From Aestuariibaculum marinum (GTDB lineage Bacteria > Bacteroidota > Bacteroidia > Flavobacteriales > Flavobacteriaceae), in contig NZ_JACVXD010000002.1 in assembly GCF_014596975.1 (NCBI RefSeq), positions 248,001 to 312,000 on the forward strand: a stretch of DNA of 64,000 nucleotides, in the 5' to 3' direction. This document shows positions 9,709 through 17,043 of the stretch, piece by piece (positions within the stretch are counted from its first letter, which is position 1; every line of letters begins with the position of its first letter). The notes below the pieces were generated by a model, which saw nothing but the letters and a program-made list of their open reading frames with translations, searched no databases and had not been told where the DNA came from. The position numbers and the translations under genes are program-made.

Positions 9709-9716
9709 TATATTTG
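9709..9716 (+). promoter_or_regulatory. Probable -7 box for the DUF4254 gene
   Basis: TATATTTG matches TAnnTTTG exactly. It ends 22 bp before the ATG at 9739, leaving a short leader of about 15 nt. The 74-bp region is divergent with upp. Confidence 0.5.
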
Positions 9717-9738
9717 TGCTCCTAAATATTAATACATC

Positions 9739-10344
9739 ATGTTTACAGATAAAGCCAATAAAATATTTCAAGAGGTTATTGCAAAATACCACGAAATAGA
9801 TTCAGTAGATCAACCGTTCGAAAATGCTTACCCAGAAAGCGATTTAATCGAACATTTATTGTATAGAAAGTGTTGGATTGATACGGTACAATGGCATTAC
9901 GAAGATATTATTCGTGATCCGCAAATCGACCCAGTGGCCGCTTTAACCTTAAAACGCCAGATTGATGCTTCAAATCAGGACAGGACCGATATGGTGGAGT
10001 ATATTGATAGCTATTTTTTAGATAAATACAAAGACGTTGAAGCTAAAGCCGATGCGACAATCAATACAGAAAGTCCGGCGTGGGGTGTAGATAGATTATC
10101 TATTCTTGCCTTAAAAATCTATCACATGAATGAAGAAGCAACGCGTACTGATGCTTCAGATGAGCACAGAGCGGCATGTCAAAAGAAATTAGACGTGCTT
10201 TTAGAACAACGAGTGGATTTAAGCACCGCTATCGATACCTTATTAAGCGATATTGAAAAAGGCGATAAGTACATGAAAGTGTATAAGCAAATGAAAATGT
10301 ACAACGACGACGAGCTTAATCCTGTTTTAAGAGGTCAGAAATAA
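9739..10344 (+). CDS. DUF4254 family protein
   Basis: A 201-aa soluble, largely helical and acidic protein that I recognise as the DUF4254 family of Bacteroidota. No signal peptide or membrane segment. Recognisable stretches include CWIDTVQWHYEDIIRDP (near residue 48), a conserved LKRQIDASNQDRTDMVE helix and SPAWGVDRLSILALKIYHM. The next gene is a family 9 glycosyltransferase, a pairing I associate with this family, so a role linked to lipopolysaccharide core synthesis is possible. No enzyme activity can be assigned. An interspersed repeat begins 6 bp after its stop. Confidence 0.8.
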   Translation: MFTDKANKIFQEVIAKYHEIDSVDQPFENAYPESDLIEHLLYRKCWIDTVQWHYEDIIRDPQIDPVAALTLKRQIDASNQDRTDMVEYIDSYFLDKYKDVEAKADATINTESPAWGVDRLSILALKIYHMNEEATRTDASDEHRAACQKKLDVLLEQRVDLSTAIDTLLSDIEKGDKYMKVYKQMKMYNDDELNPVLRGQK

Positions 10345-10349
10345 TAATT

Positions 10350-10418
10350 GTCATTCAGAACTTGTTTTAGGATAAAACAATGATATTAATGTTGTCACAC
10401 TGAGCTTGTCGAAGTGTC
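10350..10418. repeat. Interspersed repeat, copy A (degenerate)
   Basis: The first part, TGTCATTCAGAAC...TTAGGAT, is a diverged relative of the left half of the element at 21166-21236. The second part (10394-10418) reads GTCACACTGAGCTTGTCG and on to AGTGTC, a different short hairpin motif that I know as common between flavobacterial genes. It lies between the DUF4254 gene and the family 9 glycosyltransferase gene and has no coding capacity. Confidence 0.6.
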
Positions 10419-10443
10419 AATCGTATAATTTCATCAAACATAC

Positions 10444-11454
10444 ATGCCAAAATCACCAGGACATATTCTTGTTATTCGCCTTTCTGCAATGGGTGATGTG
10501 GCAATGACGGTGCCTGTACTTCGGGCTTTTACAAGACAATATCCTCTGGTTAAAGTCACGGTTTTAACCAGAGGTTTTTTTACGCCTTTTTTTAAAGATA
10601 TTCCTAATGTTTCTGTGTTTGTAGCCGATTTAAAAGGAAAACATAAAGGTGTTTTTGGGTTATATAAATTATCTAAAGAATTAAAAGCTTTGGGCATTAC
10701 TCAGGTGGCCGATTTACACAACGTGCTTCGGACTAACATTCTCAAAACCTTATTTTTAGGAACTAAAGTGGTTCAGATTGATAAAGGACGTACTGAAAAG
10801 AAAGCTTTGGTTTCGGGAGACATATTTCAGCAATTAAAAACAACCCATCAGCGTTATGCCGACGTGTTTCAGGCTTTAGGATATCCAGTTGATTTAAGTC
10901 AGCCGGAATTTCCAAAACCAAGTTCGTTAACTTTAAAAGGTTTTGAAAATAAATCTGGAAAGTGGATTGGTATTGCGCCTTTTGCAGCTCACGAAGGCAA
11001 AATGTATCCTTTAGAATTGATGAAAGAGGTGATAGCTAAATTGGCTGAAGATTACCGTGTAATTTTATTTGGTGGTGGAAAAGACGAAGCTCAAATTCTT
11101 GAAGGGATTTCTGAAAATTTTGATAATGTGACGAATACCGCCGGTCAATTAAAATTTGACGAAGAATTAGCTGTGATTTCTAATTTAGATCTCATGCTGG
11201 CTATGGATTCTGGTAATGCACACATGGCTGCTATGCAAGGTGTAAAAGTAATTACTATTTGGGGTGTAACACACCCGTTTGCAGGTTTTGCGCCTTTCAA
11301 TCAACCGGAAGATTATGCTTTGGTTGCAGATATAAATCAGTTTCCATTGGTGCCGACTTCCATTTACGGAAACAAATATCCTGAAGGTTACGAAAAAGCT
11401 TCAGCGAGTATTTCTCCACAAACTATTATAGAAAAAATAAAAGCGGTTATTTAA
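10444..11454 (+). CDS. Glycosyltransferase family 9 (heptosyltransferase-like)
   Basis: A 336-aa GT-B enzyme related to ADP-heptose:LPS heptosyltransferases, acting on lipid A-core at the inner leaflet. The N-terminus ILVIRLSAMGDVAMTVPVLRAF is the family signature (residues 8-29). The C-terminal half has GIAPFAAHEGKMYP and the donor-binding LMLAMDSGNAHMAAMQGVKVITIWG. No heptose-synthesis genes are in the window, so the sugar is unknown. Odd features: a very strong terminator-like hairpin lies inside the gene at 10543-10581, repeats flank it on both sides, and its last codons form the left arm of a long inverted repeat. Confidence 0.92.
   Translation: MPKSPGHILVIRLSAMGDVAMTVPVLRAFTRQYPLVKVTVLTRGFFTPFFKDIPNVSVFVADLKGKHKGVFGLYKLSKELKALGITQVADLHNVLRTNILKTLFLGTKVVQIDKGRTEKKALVSGDIFQQLKTTHQRYADVFQALGYPVDLSQPEFPKPSSLTLKGFENKSGKWIGIAPFAAHEGKMYPLELMKEVIAKLAEDYRVILFGGGKDEAQILEGISENFDNVTNTAGQLKFDEELAVISNLDLMLAMDSGNAHMAAMQGVKVITIWGVTHPFAGFAPFNQPEDYALVADINQFPLVPTSIYGNKYPEGYEKASASISPQTIIEKIKAVI
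10543..10581 (+). terminator. Terminator-like hairpin inside the glycosyltransferase 9 gene
   Basis: CCTCTGGTTAAA (10543-10554) pairs perfectly with TTTAACCAGAGG (10563-10574) around an 8-nt loop, and seven T follow at once (10575-10581). This is a textbook intrinsic terminator in the sense direction, about 100 bp after the start codon of an intact gene. Whether it terminates when the message is being translated is unknown. Confidence 0.6.
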
Positions 11455-11572
11455 TAAAGAACCGTATCAACCTGAACTTGTTTCAGGTTCTCATAACACT
11501 TGAGATTTGACACAATGCGATTCTGAAATAAATTCAGAATGACAGTTTTTAGTTTTTATTAAATAACCGCTT
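11441..11572. repeat. Long inverted repeat enclosing repeat copy B
   Basis: AAGCGGTTATTTAATAAA at 11441-11458 returns as its exact reverse complement at 11555-11572; AT-rich sequence beyond both arms also partly matches. The left arm contains the last codons and stop of the glycosyltransferase 9 gene. The 96-bp centre holds an interspersed repeat element with its own hairpins. Confidence 0.75.
11465..11544. repeat. Interspersed repeat, copy B
   Basis: Contains CCTGAACTTGTTTCAGG (11471-11487, a near-palindrome) and, at 11520-11540, ATTCTGAA-ATAAA-TTCAGAAT followed by GACA. The right 26 bp are identical to the element inside the atp operon. Non-coding; it lies between convergent genes and might help stop both transcripts. 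Confidence 0.8.
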
Positions 11573-11608
11573 CTTTATTTTAAAAACGAACTAGTCTAAA
11601 AATCTAAT

Positions 11609-12670
11609 TTAAACATCATCGTAGTCTACGGTAATGGTTGGGGTTGTTGGTTGCGCCTGACAGGTTAATATTAAACCTTCTGCAACTTCCTGCTCGGTTA
11701 AAATACTGTTTTGACGCATGGTTGCAGCGCCTTCTTTTACACGTGCTAAACAGCTGCTACAAATACCACCCTGACAAGAATACGGTGCATCTAAATCTTC
11801 GTCGATTGCTGCTTCCAAAATGGTTTGTTTTTGAGACATTTCAATCACCGTTTCTTCATCGTCAACTATAATGGTTGCTTTAGTTGATCCGTTTGTTGCT
11901 GAAGTGGCTGGTGTTTCAATGGCTTCAACTTTTGCAGCTTTAAATAATTCGTAATGAATACGTTCTGCATCGGCACCGTTAGCCGTTAAAACATCTTTCA
12001 CGGTGTGAATCATAGCTTCTGGTCCACACAAGTAATAGGCATCAACATCAATATGTTTGTGCTTGTTTTTCATCACGTAGTTTACCGTGCTTTTCTCGAT
12101 ACGACCAAAAATAGCATCGTCTTCATCAGCTTGGCTAAATACAAACTGAATAGAGAAACGCTCTTTATATTCATGTTGAAGCTCTAAAAGTTCGTTTAAG
12201 AACATGGTGTCTTCGGTAGTTTTGTTTCCGTAAACCAGAATAACATGACTGTGCACTTCTTCTTCTAAAGCACATTTTATAATACTTAAAACTGGGGTTA
12301 TACCACTACCAGCTGCAAAAAGTGCAATGTTTTTTGTGATAGAATCATTAGGTTCAAAGGTAAAACGCCCCTTTGGCGGTGCAACTTCTAAAACATCACC
12401 TTCTTTTAATTCTTGGTTGGCATAAGCAGAAAACGTTCCGTCTTTAACTTCTTTAATAGCGACTTTTAATTCGCCACTTTTTGGAGAAGCGCAAAGCGAA
12501 TAATCACGACGTATTTCGTTGCCGTTAACAGTAGCTTTTAATGTGATATACTGTCCTGATTTAAATGAAAAAGTATCGGTTAAAGCTTCCGGAACATCAA
12601 ACGTAATGCTAATGGCTTTTGATGTCTCACGCTTTATATTTTTAATGGTAAGATTATGAAATGATGACAT
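11609..12670 (-). CDS. PaaE-like FAD/[2Fe-2S] oxidoreductase
   Basis: A 353-aa reductase in three parts. The FAD-binding barrel has RDYSLCASP with Arg55-Ser58. The NAD(P)-binding domain has AAGSGITPVLSI (near residue 120) and the YLCGPEAMI loop. The C-terminal plant-type ferredoxin domain has ligands Cys299, Cys304, Cys307 and Cys337. This order (FNR, then ferredoxin) is that of PaaE, the reductase of phenylacetyl-CoA epoxidase, and of related hydroxylase reductases. No paaABCD genes are near, so it more likely gives electrons to an unlinked oxygenase or desaturase. It is cytoplasmic, with no signal peptide. A -7 box sits just before the start. Confidence 0.9.
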   Translation of the reverse strand: MSSFHNLTIKNIKRETSKAISITFDVPEALTDTFSFKSGQYITLKATVNGNEIRRDYSLCASPKSGELKVAIKEVKDGTFSAYANQELKEGDVLEVAPPKGRFTFEPNDSITKNIALFAAGSGITPVLSIIKCALEEEVHSHVILVYGNKTTEDTMFLNELLELQHEYKERFSIQFVFSQADEDDAIFGRIEKSTVNYVMKNKHKHIDVDAYYLCGPEAMIHTVKDVLTANGADAERIHYELFKAAKVEAIETPATSATNGSTKATIIVDDEETVIEMSQKQTILEAAIDEDLDAPYSCQGGICSSCLARVKEGAATMRQNSILTEQEVAEGLILTCQAQPTTPTITVDYDDV

Positions 12671-12684
12671 GTGTAAATTTTTGA

Positions 12685-12692
12685 CAAAAATA
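12685..12692 (-). promoter_or_regulatory. Probable -7 box of the PaaE-like reductase gene
   Basis: On the minus strand this is TATTTTTG, a full match to TAnnTTTG. It ends only 14 bp before the ATG at 12670, so the predicted leader is about 8 nt or less. Confidence 0.45.
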
Positions 12693-12808
12693 GTGAACTT
12701 GGCGTGGAAAAATTAAATTTGTTAGAAACATTTGGATTAAAAATAATATTAATTTGTAGAATTGTGTAAGAATAAAGCTAAGTATTAACCAATTAAAAAT
12801 CAATAAAA

Positions 12809-13216
12809 TTGAAAAATCTTTTATTTGCTTGCTTATTAGTTGTGGGAACAGCAATGTATGTTCAAGCACAAGACAATTCAGAATTCAAAAAAGAAACTAT
12901 TGAATTCATTAAACTAACGGGTTCAACTACCGCTTTCGAAACAGCTATTTCTCAAATAGGAAATATGGTTTCTGAAGATAAAAAGGAGGCCTATATGAAG
13001 GAAGCTAAAGGGACTTTAGGTGGGTTGTATGAAAAAATGGCCGGGTTATACATGGCTGAATTCACTCGTGAGGAGATTAAAGAATTAACGGCTTTTTATA
13101 AAACTGATTTAGGTAAGAAACTTGCAGGAAAACAATACGGTTTAGCACAAAAAGCCATGATGTTTGGACAGAGCTGGGGCATGGAAGTGCAAGCTATTGC
13201 TCAAAAATATATGTAA
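12809..13216 (+). CDS. Secreted DUF2059 family protein
   Basis: 135 aa with a type I signal peptide: a TTG start, KNLLFACLLVVGTAMYV hydrophobic core, and likely cleavage after AQA near residue 21. The mature part is a small helical domain of the DUF2059 type, with the conserved stretch MAEFTREEIKELTAFYKTDLGKKLA in its second half. It is probably periplasmic or on the outer membrane. The family's function is unknown. It stands between the reductase gene (divergent) and sprE, and an imperfect 20-bp palindrome follows its stop, so it is probably a single transcription unit. Confidence 0.83.
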   Translation: MKNLLFACLLVVGTAMYVQAQDNSEFKKETIEFIKLTGSTTAFETAISQIGNMVSEDKKEAYMKEAKGTLGGLYEKMAGLYMAEFTREEIKELTAFYKTDLGKKLAGKQYGLAQKAMMFGQSWGMEVQAIAQKYM

Positions 13217-13217
13217 A

Positions 13218-13237
13218 AAGAGGTCTGCAGACTTCTT
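13218..13237 (+). terminator. Possible terminator after the DUF2059 gene
   Basis: AAGAGGTCTGCAGACTTCTT is a palindrome with one mismatched pair, two bases after the stop. The T-tract behind it is poor, so termination is uncertain. Confidence 0.45.
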
Positions 13238-13352
13238 AAGTCGAGTTTTCATTGGCATTTCATCGCATAATCAAAAAAGATGTTTATTTTTACCTGCTTA
13301 CATAATATAAGTAAGAGTTTACAGTTATTTAATTAGACTAAAAATACCAACA

Positions 13353-15914
13353 TTGAAAGCATCATATAAGGTTCCATCTATTATTGCATGTTCCATTCTT
13401 TTGGTTGTAAGTTGTTCTAGAAAAAAGGACAAGTTTATCAGCCGAAATTTTCATGCAGTTACGGCAGAATTCAACACGCTATACAATGGGTATAACGCTT
13501 TAGAGCAGGGTAGAGCGAGTCTTAATGAAAGCTATACCGATAATTACTGGGATGTTCTTCCAATCGAGCGCCTAGAGGTTTTTGATGAGGTTATTTTGCC
13601 AGGACAATCAAAAAATGAGAGTTTTTCAACGGCAGAAGAAAAGGCGGTAAAAGCCATTCAAAAGCACAGTATGAACATTGGCGGGAAAGAGAAAAATCCG
13701 CAAATGGATGAAGCCTACTTGTTATTAGGAAAAGCGCGTTACTTCGATCAGCGTTTTGTGCCGGCTTTAGAAGCGTTCAATTACATTCTTTACAAATATG
13801 CAGCCAGCGACAAAATCAATCAAGCCAGAATTTGGCGAGAGAAAACCAATATTCGTTTAGAAAATAATGAGCTGGCGATTAAAAACTTAAAGCGTTTATT
13901 AGAACAGGAGGAGTTAGAAGATCAGGATTTAGCCGATGCAACCTCTATGTTAGCGCAAGCGTATTTAAATACCAAATCTATAGACAGTGCAATTACCCAG
14001 CTTGAAGTGGCATCAAACGTTACGAAAAGTAACGACGAACGCGGACGTTACCGTTTTATACAAGGGCAGTTGTACAATGAGCTAGGTTATAAAGACAGTG
14101 CTAATATCGCATTTGATAAGGTTATCGAACTAAACAGAAAGACGCCAAGAATTTACATGATTAGTGCCTATCTGGAAAAAATGAAGAATTTCGATTACGA
14201 AAATGAAGATAGAATGGCGCTATTAGAATTGTTAACCGATTTAGAAGAGAATCGTGAGAACCGTCCGTATCTCGATAAAATTTATTTCCAAAAAGGTCAA
14301 TATTATCAAAATACAAATGCCGAAGCTTTAGCGATTGAATACTACAACAAATCGTTACGAACCAATTCTAGAGATCGCTTATTAAAAGCTAAAAATTACG
14401 AGATTTTAGGTGATATCAATTTTGATAATTCGGTTTATAAAGAAGCTGGAAATTATTACGATAGCACACTAACGAATCTTGAATTAAACTCCAAACCGTA
14501 TCGTGTTATTAAACGTAAGCGCGATAATTTAGAAGATGTTATTTACTACGAAGGTATCGCAATAACTAACGACAGTATTTTGCGATTGGTGCGCTTACCG
14601 GACGCTGAGCGTATAACTTATTTTCAGGGTTTTATAGATGACTTAAAAGCCAAAGCTGAAGCAGAAAAAGAAAAAGCCGAAGCTTTAGAACGTAATCAAG
14701 GGTTAGCTACGGTTAATGCGGGAGGCAGACAGGCACCGGCGTTTCAAGGTGTGGGAGCTCCAGCACAAGCGACGTTCTATTTTTACAATCCAACCACTGT
14801 GGCATATGGTAAAAATGAGTTTATTAAAAAATGGGGGAATAGAGCATTAGAAGACAACTGGCGTTGGTCCAGTAGAGGTGTTATTGGAAATATTGGAGGA
14901 GCAGGAGGGACAAATATTGTAGCCGCTGCGACCGAAGAAGAATTATACGATCCGGAATATTACATCTCTAAAATTCCAACTGAGCAAAAGGTAATTGATA
15001 GTATTTCTAAAGACCGTAACTACGCTTATTATCAGTTGGGGTTAATCTATAAAGAGAAGTTTAAGGAATACGAATTGGCGAAAGATAAGTTTCAGGATTT
15101 GTTAGAGAGTAATCCAGAAGAGCGCTTAATATTACCTTCAAAATATAATCTGTATAAAATTTATGAGTTGCTTGGTGAAAATGGTGAAGCAGCCATTGCT
15201 AAAAATGACATTATAAATAATTATCCAGATACGCGCTACGCGATGATTTTAAGTAATCCGGATATGGTTTCTGATGAAGATGAAAACAGTCCTGAGAATT
15301 TATATCAGGCTTTGTATGCGCAATATGAGAATCAGGAATATGCCGACGTGATTTCGAAAAGTGAAGATTACATTAATAGATTTGAAGGCGATGCCATTGT
15401 GCCAAAGTTTGAGCTGTTAAAAGCAACAGCTACTGGTCGATTATATGGTTTTGATGCTTACAGTAAGGCTATTAATTTTATAAGTGTCACTTACGCAAAC
15501 AAACCAGAGGGTAAAGAAGCACAACATATTGAAAGCAATGTATTACCTGTTTTAGCAAATAAAGATTTTGTAAAAGATAGCGATAGCATCAGGCAGCAAT
15601 ATAAGGTGATATATACGTTTAAAGACGCTAAAAAGGAGCAATTAGAAGGCTTTAAAACCGAATTAGATACGGTGTTAAGTCATGTTAAATATTATAAATT
15701 ACAATCTTCAGTTGATGTTTACGATACAAATACTAATTTTGTGGTCGTTCATGGCATAACTAATAAGTTAGTGGCGAACACTTTCGAGCAGTTATTTGCT
15801 AAAGAAGATAAAAAGAAAATAAAAGAACCCCATTTCGTAATATCGTCTAAGAATTATCAAATTATTCAGATTCATAAGAACCTAAATGATTTTTTAAACG
15901 TAGATACAAATTAA
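13353..15914 (+). CDS. sprE: Type IX secretion/gliding motility lipoprotein SprE (PorW)
   Basis: An 853-aa lipoprotein needed for type IX secretion and gliding in Flavobacterium. Signal peptide with lipobox LVVSC places the lipidated Cys at residue 21; the start is TTG. The protein is made mostly of tetratricopeptide-like helical repeats (for example DEAYLLLGKARYFDQRFVPALEAFNYIL near residue 115 and IYFQKGQYYQNTNAEALAIEYYNKSL near residue 310). An Ala/Glu/Lys-rich coiled stretch and a Gly-rich linker lie near residues 430-475. The assignment rests on overall resemblance to SprE and on position: I recall sprE lying just before a bactofilin and the atp genes in other Flavobacteriia. It probably acts at the outer membrane facing the periplasm. 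Confidence 0.88.
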   Translation: MKASYKVPSIIACSILLVVSCSRKKDKFISRNFHAVTAEFNTLYNGYNALEQGRASLNESYTDNYWDVLPIERLEVFDEVILPGQSKNESFSTAEEKAVKAIQKHSMNIGGKEKNPQMDEAYLLLGKARYFDQRFVPALEAFNYILYKYAASDKINQARIWREKTNIRLENNELAIKNLKRLLEQEELEDQDLADATSMLAQAYLNTKSIDSAITQLEVASNVTKSNDERGRYRFIQGQLYNELGYKDSANIAFDKVIELNRKTPRIYMISAYLEKMKNFDYENEDRMALLELLTDLEENRENRPYLDKIYFQKGQYYQNTNAEALAIEYYNKSLRTNSRDRLLKAKNYEILGDINFDNSVYKEAGNYYDSTLTNLELNSKPYRVIKRKRDNLEDVIYYEGIAITNDSILRLVRLPDAERITYFQGFIDDLKAKAEAEKEKAEALERNQGLATVNAGGRQAPAFQGVGAPAQATFYFYNPTTVAYGKNEFIKKWGNRALEDNWRWSSRGVIGNIGGAGGTNIVAAATEEELYDPEYYISKIPTEQKVIDSISKDRNYAYYQLGLIYKEKFKEYELAKDKFQDLLESNPEERLILPSKYNLYKIYELLGENGEAAIAKNDIINNYPDTRYAMILSNPDMVSDEDENSPENLYQALYAQYENQEYADVISKSEDYINRFEGDAIVPKFELLKATATGRLYGFDAYSKAINFISVTYANKPEGKEAQHIESNVLPVLANKDFVKDSDSIRQQYKVIYTFKDAKKEQLEGFKTELDTVLSHVKYYKLQSSVDVYDTNTNFVVVHGITNKLVANTFEQLFAKEDKKKIKEPHFVISSKNYQIIQIHKNLNDFLNVDTN

Positions 15915-15927
15915 ATTAATAGCAATT

Positions 15928-16338
15928 ATGTTTACCGAAAACAAAAAAGAAAAAAAAATGACAGAAGGACCTACCAGTCAGAATATTTCGCAAGGCACTA
16001 AATTAGTTGGAGACCTTACAAGTGAAGGTGATTTTAGAATAGAAGGCACCGTAGAAGGTAATGTAATTACCAAAGGAAAAATTGTAGTAGGTAAAACAGG
16101 ATTTATAAAAGGAACATTGCAAGGTACCGATGCTTATTTTGAAGGTAAGTTTTCAGGTAAGTTAACCTTATCAGGAACATTAACCTTGAAAAATTCAGCA
16201 GAAATTGAAGGCGAGGTTTCTGTAGGTAAATTAGCTGTAGAACCTGGTGCAGCATTTAATGTAACCTGCTTAATGAAAGGTGCTGTAAAAGAAATGAAGG
16301 GTGGACAACAATCGAAATCAGCCGAAAAGACAGCTTAA
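15928..16338 (+). CDS. Bactofilin (polymer-forming cytoskeletal protein)
   Basis: A 136-aa protein with the right-handed beta-helix repeat of bactofilins: TKLVGDLTSEGDFRIEGTVEG, then repeated G-x-I/V steps (GKIVVGKTGFIKGTL, GKFSGKLTLSGTLTLKNSAEIEGEV). Bactofilins polymerise into nucleotide-free filaments near the membrane and position cell-wall or motility machinery. It lies 13 bp after sprE, so a structural role near the gliding/secretion apparatus is possible, though not shown. The ATG at 15928 starts a Lys-rich tail; a second ATG at 15958 would give a shorter N-terminus. Its 3' end overlaps atpZ by 38 bp. Confidence 0.92.
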   Translation: MFTENKKEKKMTEGPTSQNISQGTKLVGDLTSEGDFRIEGTVEGNVITKGKIVVGKTGFIKGTLQGTDAYFEGKFSGKLTLSGTLTLKNSAEIEGEVSVGKLAVEPGAAFNVTCLMKGAVKEMKGGQQSKSAEKTA

Positions 16339-16543
16339 TAAGTATGTAAGGTTTACATCTATTGCGCTTCAAATGGGGTTAACCATTTATTTGGGGAGCA
16401 AATTAGGCGAGTGGTTAGACCATAAATTTGGCAACGCCAATCAATTATATTATAAAATAGTAACATTGCTAGCAGTTTTCCTGGCAATGTTTTCTGTTAT
16501 TAGGCAAGTACTTAATATTACCAATAACGATAAGAATGATTAA
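16301..16543 (+). CDS. atpZ: AtpZ/AtpI family ATP synthase accessory protein
   Basis: An 80-aa membrane protein with two transmembrane helices (about residues 19-35 and 48-68) joined by a short loop containing LGEWLDHKFG, the usual pattern of AtpZ/AtpI. These help c-ring assembly or Mg2+ transport for the F1Fo complex. The start is GTG at 16301, giving a 38-bp overlap with the bactofilin gene; no later Met precedes the first helix, so this start is needed. Its end overlaps the next gene by 8 bp. Tight packing before atpB supports the function. Confidence 0.85.
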   Translation: MDNNRNQPKRQLNKYVRFTSIALQMGLTIYLGSKLGEWLDHKFGNANQLYYKIVTLLAVFLAMFSVIRQVLNITNNDKND

Positions 16544-16907
16544 AAGAATACTCCTTTTTACACTGGTTGTAGTGTTGCTTTTTGCAATAGCATTAGCAAT
16601 ACATCAAAGCATTTTATCGCAACCACTGTCGTTTCCGTTGTGGCAGGTCTACTTATTTCATGTCGTAGCATCGTTAGTAGTGTACGCCAGTATTGAGGGT
16701 ATTTGCAGTATTATGCCCAACAATGCGGGGTATGCGTATCTGGCATTTATGTTTTTAAAAATTGGTTTGTTCTTATTGATTTTTAAAAATGCCGTATTCG
16801 AAAATGATAGTTTAACACAGGTGGAACGATACGCTTTAGTACTGCCTTTATTCTTGTTTTTAACAACCGAAGCTATCGCAGTAGGAAAGTTGCTTAACAA
16901 CAAATAG
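16536..16907 (+). CDS. Four-helix membrane protein of the atp cluster (I believe DUF6168)
   Basis: 123 aa with four hydrophobic segments (about 4-22, 36-55, 66-85, 98-116). It has the position and topology expected for an AtpI-like accessory subunit but no clear AtpI motif. I recognise it as a flavobacterial family found between atpZ and atpB; the DUF number is from memory. It overlaps atpZ by 8 bp, which implies coupled translation. The atpB promoter follows 67 bp after its stop, so atpZ and this gene may be transcribed from the bactofilin side while atpB onward has its own promoter. Confidence 0.78.
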   Translation: MIKRILLFTLVVVLLFAIALAIHQSILSQPLSFPLWQVYLFHVVASLVVYASIEGICSIMPNNAGYAYLAFMFLKIGLFLLIFKNAVFENDSLTQVERYALVLPLFLFLTTEAIAVGKLLNNK

Positions 16908-16973
16908 TTAATGAATATTTTTCCTGAAAAATGATAATTCTGCAACATAAAAAAAACTAACTAAAAAAAGGGT

Positions 16974-17002
16974 TTGGGTTTTTAAATTATTGTGTACATT
17001 TG
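16974..17002 (+). promoter_or_regulatory. Promoter of the atpBEFHAG operon
   Basis: TTG at 16974-16976, an 18-bp spacer, then TACATTTG at 16995-17002: a full match to the Bacteroidota TTG/TAnnTTTG promoter. The transcript would start near 17007, which rules out the upstream in-frame TTG at 16990 as an atpB start and leaves a leader of about 37 nt. Confidence 0.75.
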
Positions 17003-17043
17003 CACAAAATTTTAGAGAGCGTAATTTCATTAGTTTAGAAAAT

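Noticed and set aside
10434..10697. Antisense 87-aa frame over the glycosyltransferase 9 start
   Set aside because: It runs through the perfect terminator hairpin and has no family match; the sense gene explains the region.
16990..17043. Upstream TTG extension of atpB by 18 residues
   Set aside because: It begins inside the promoter -7 box, so it would not be in the mRNA.
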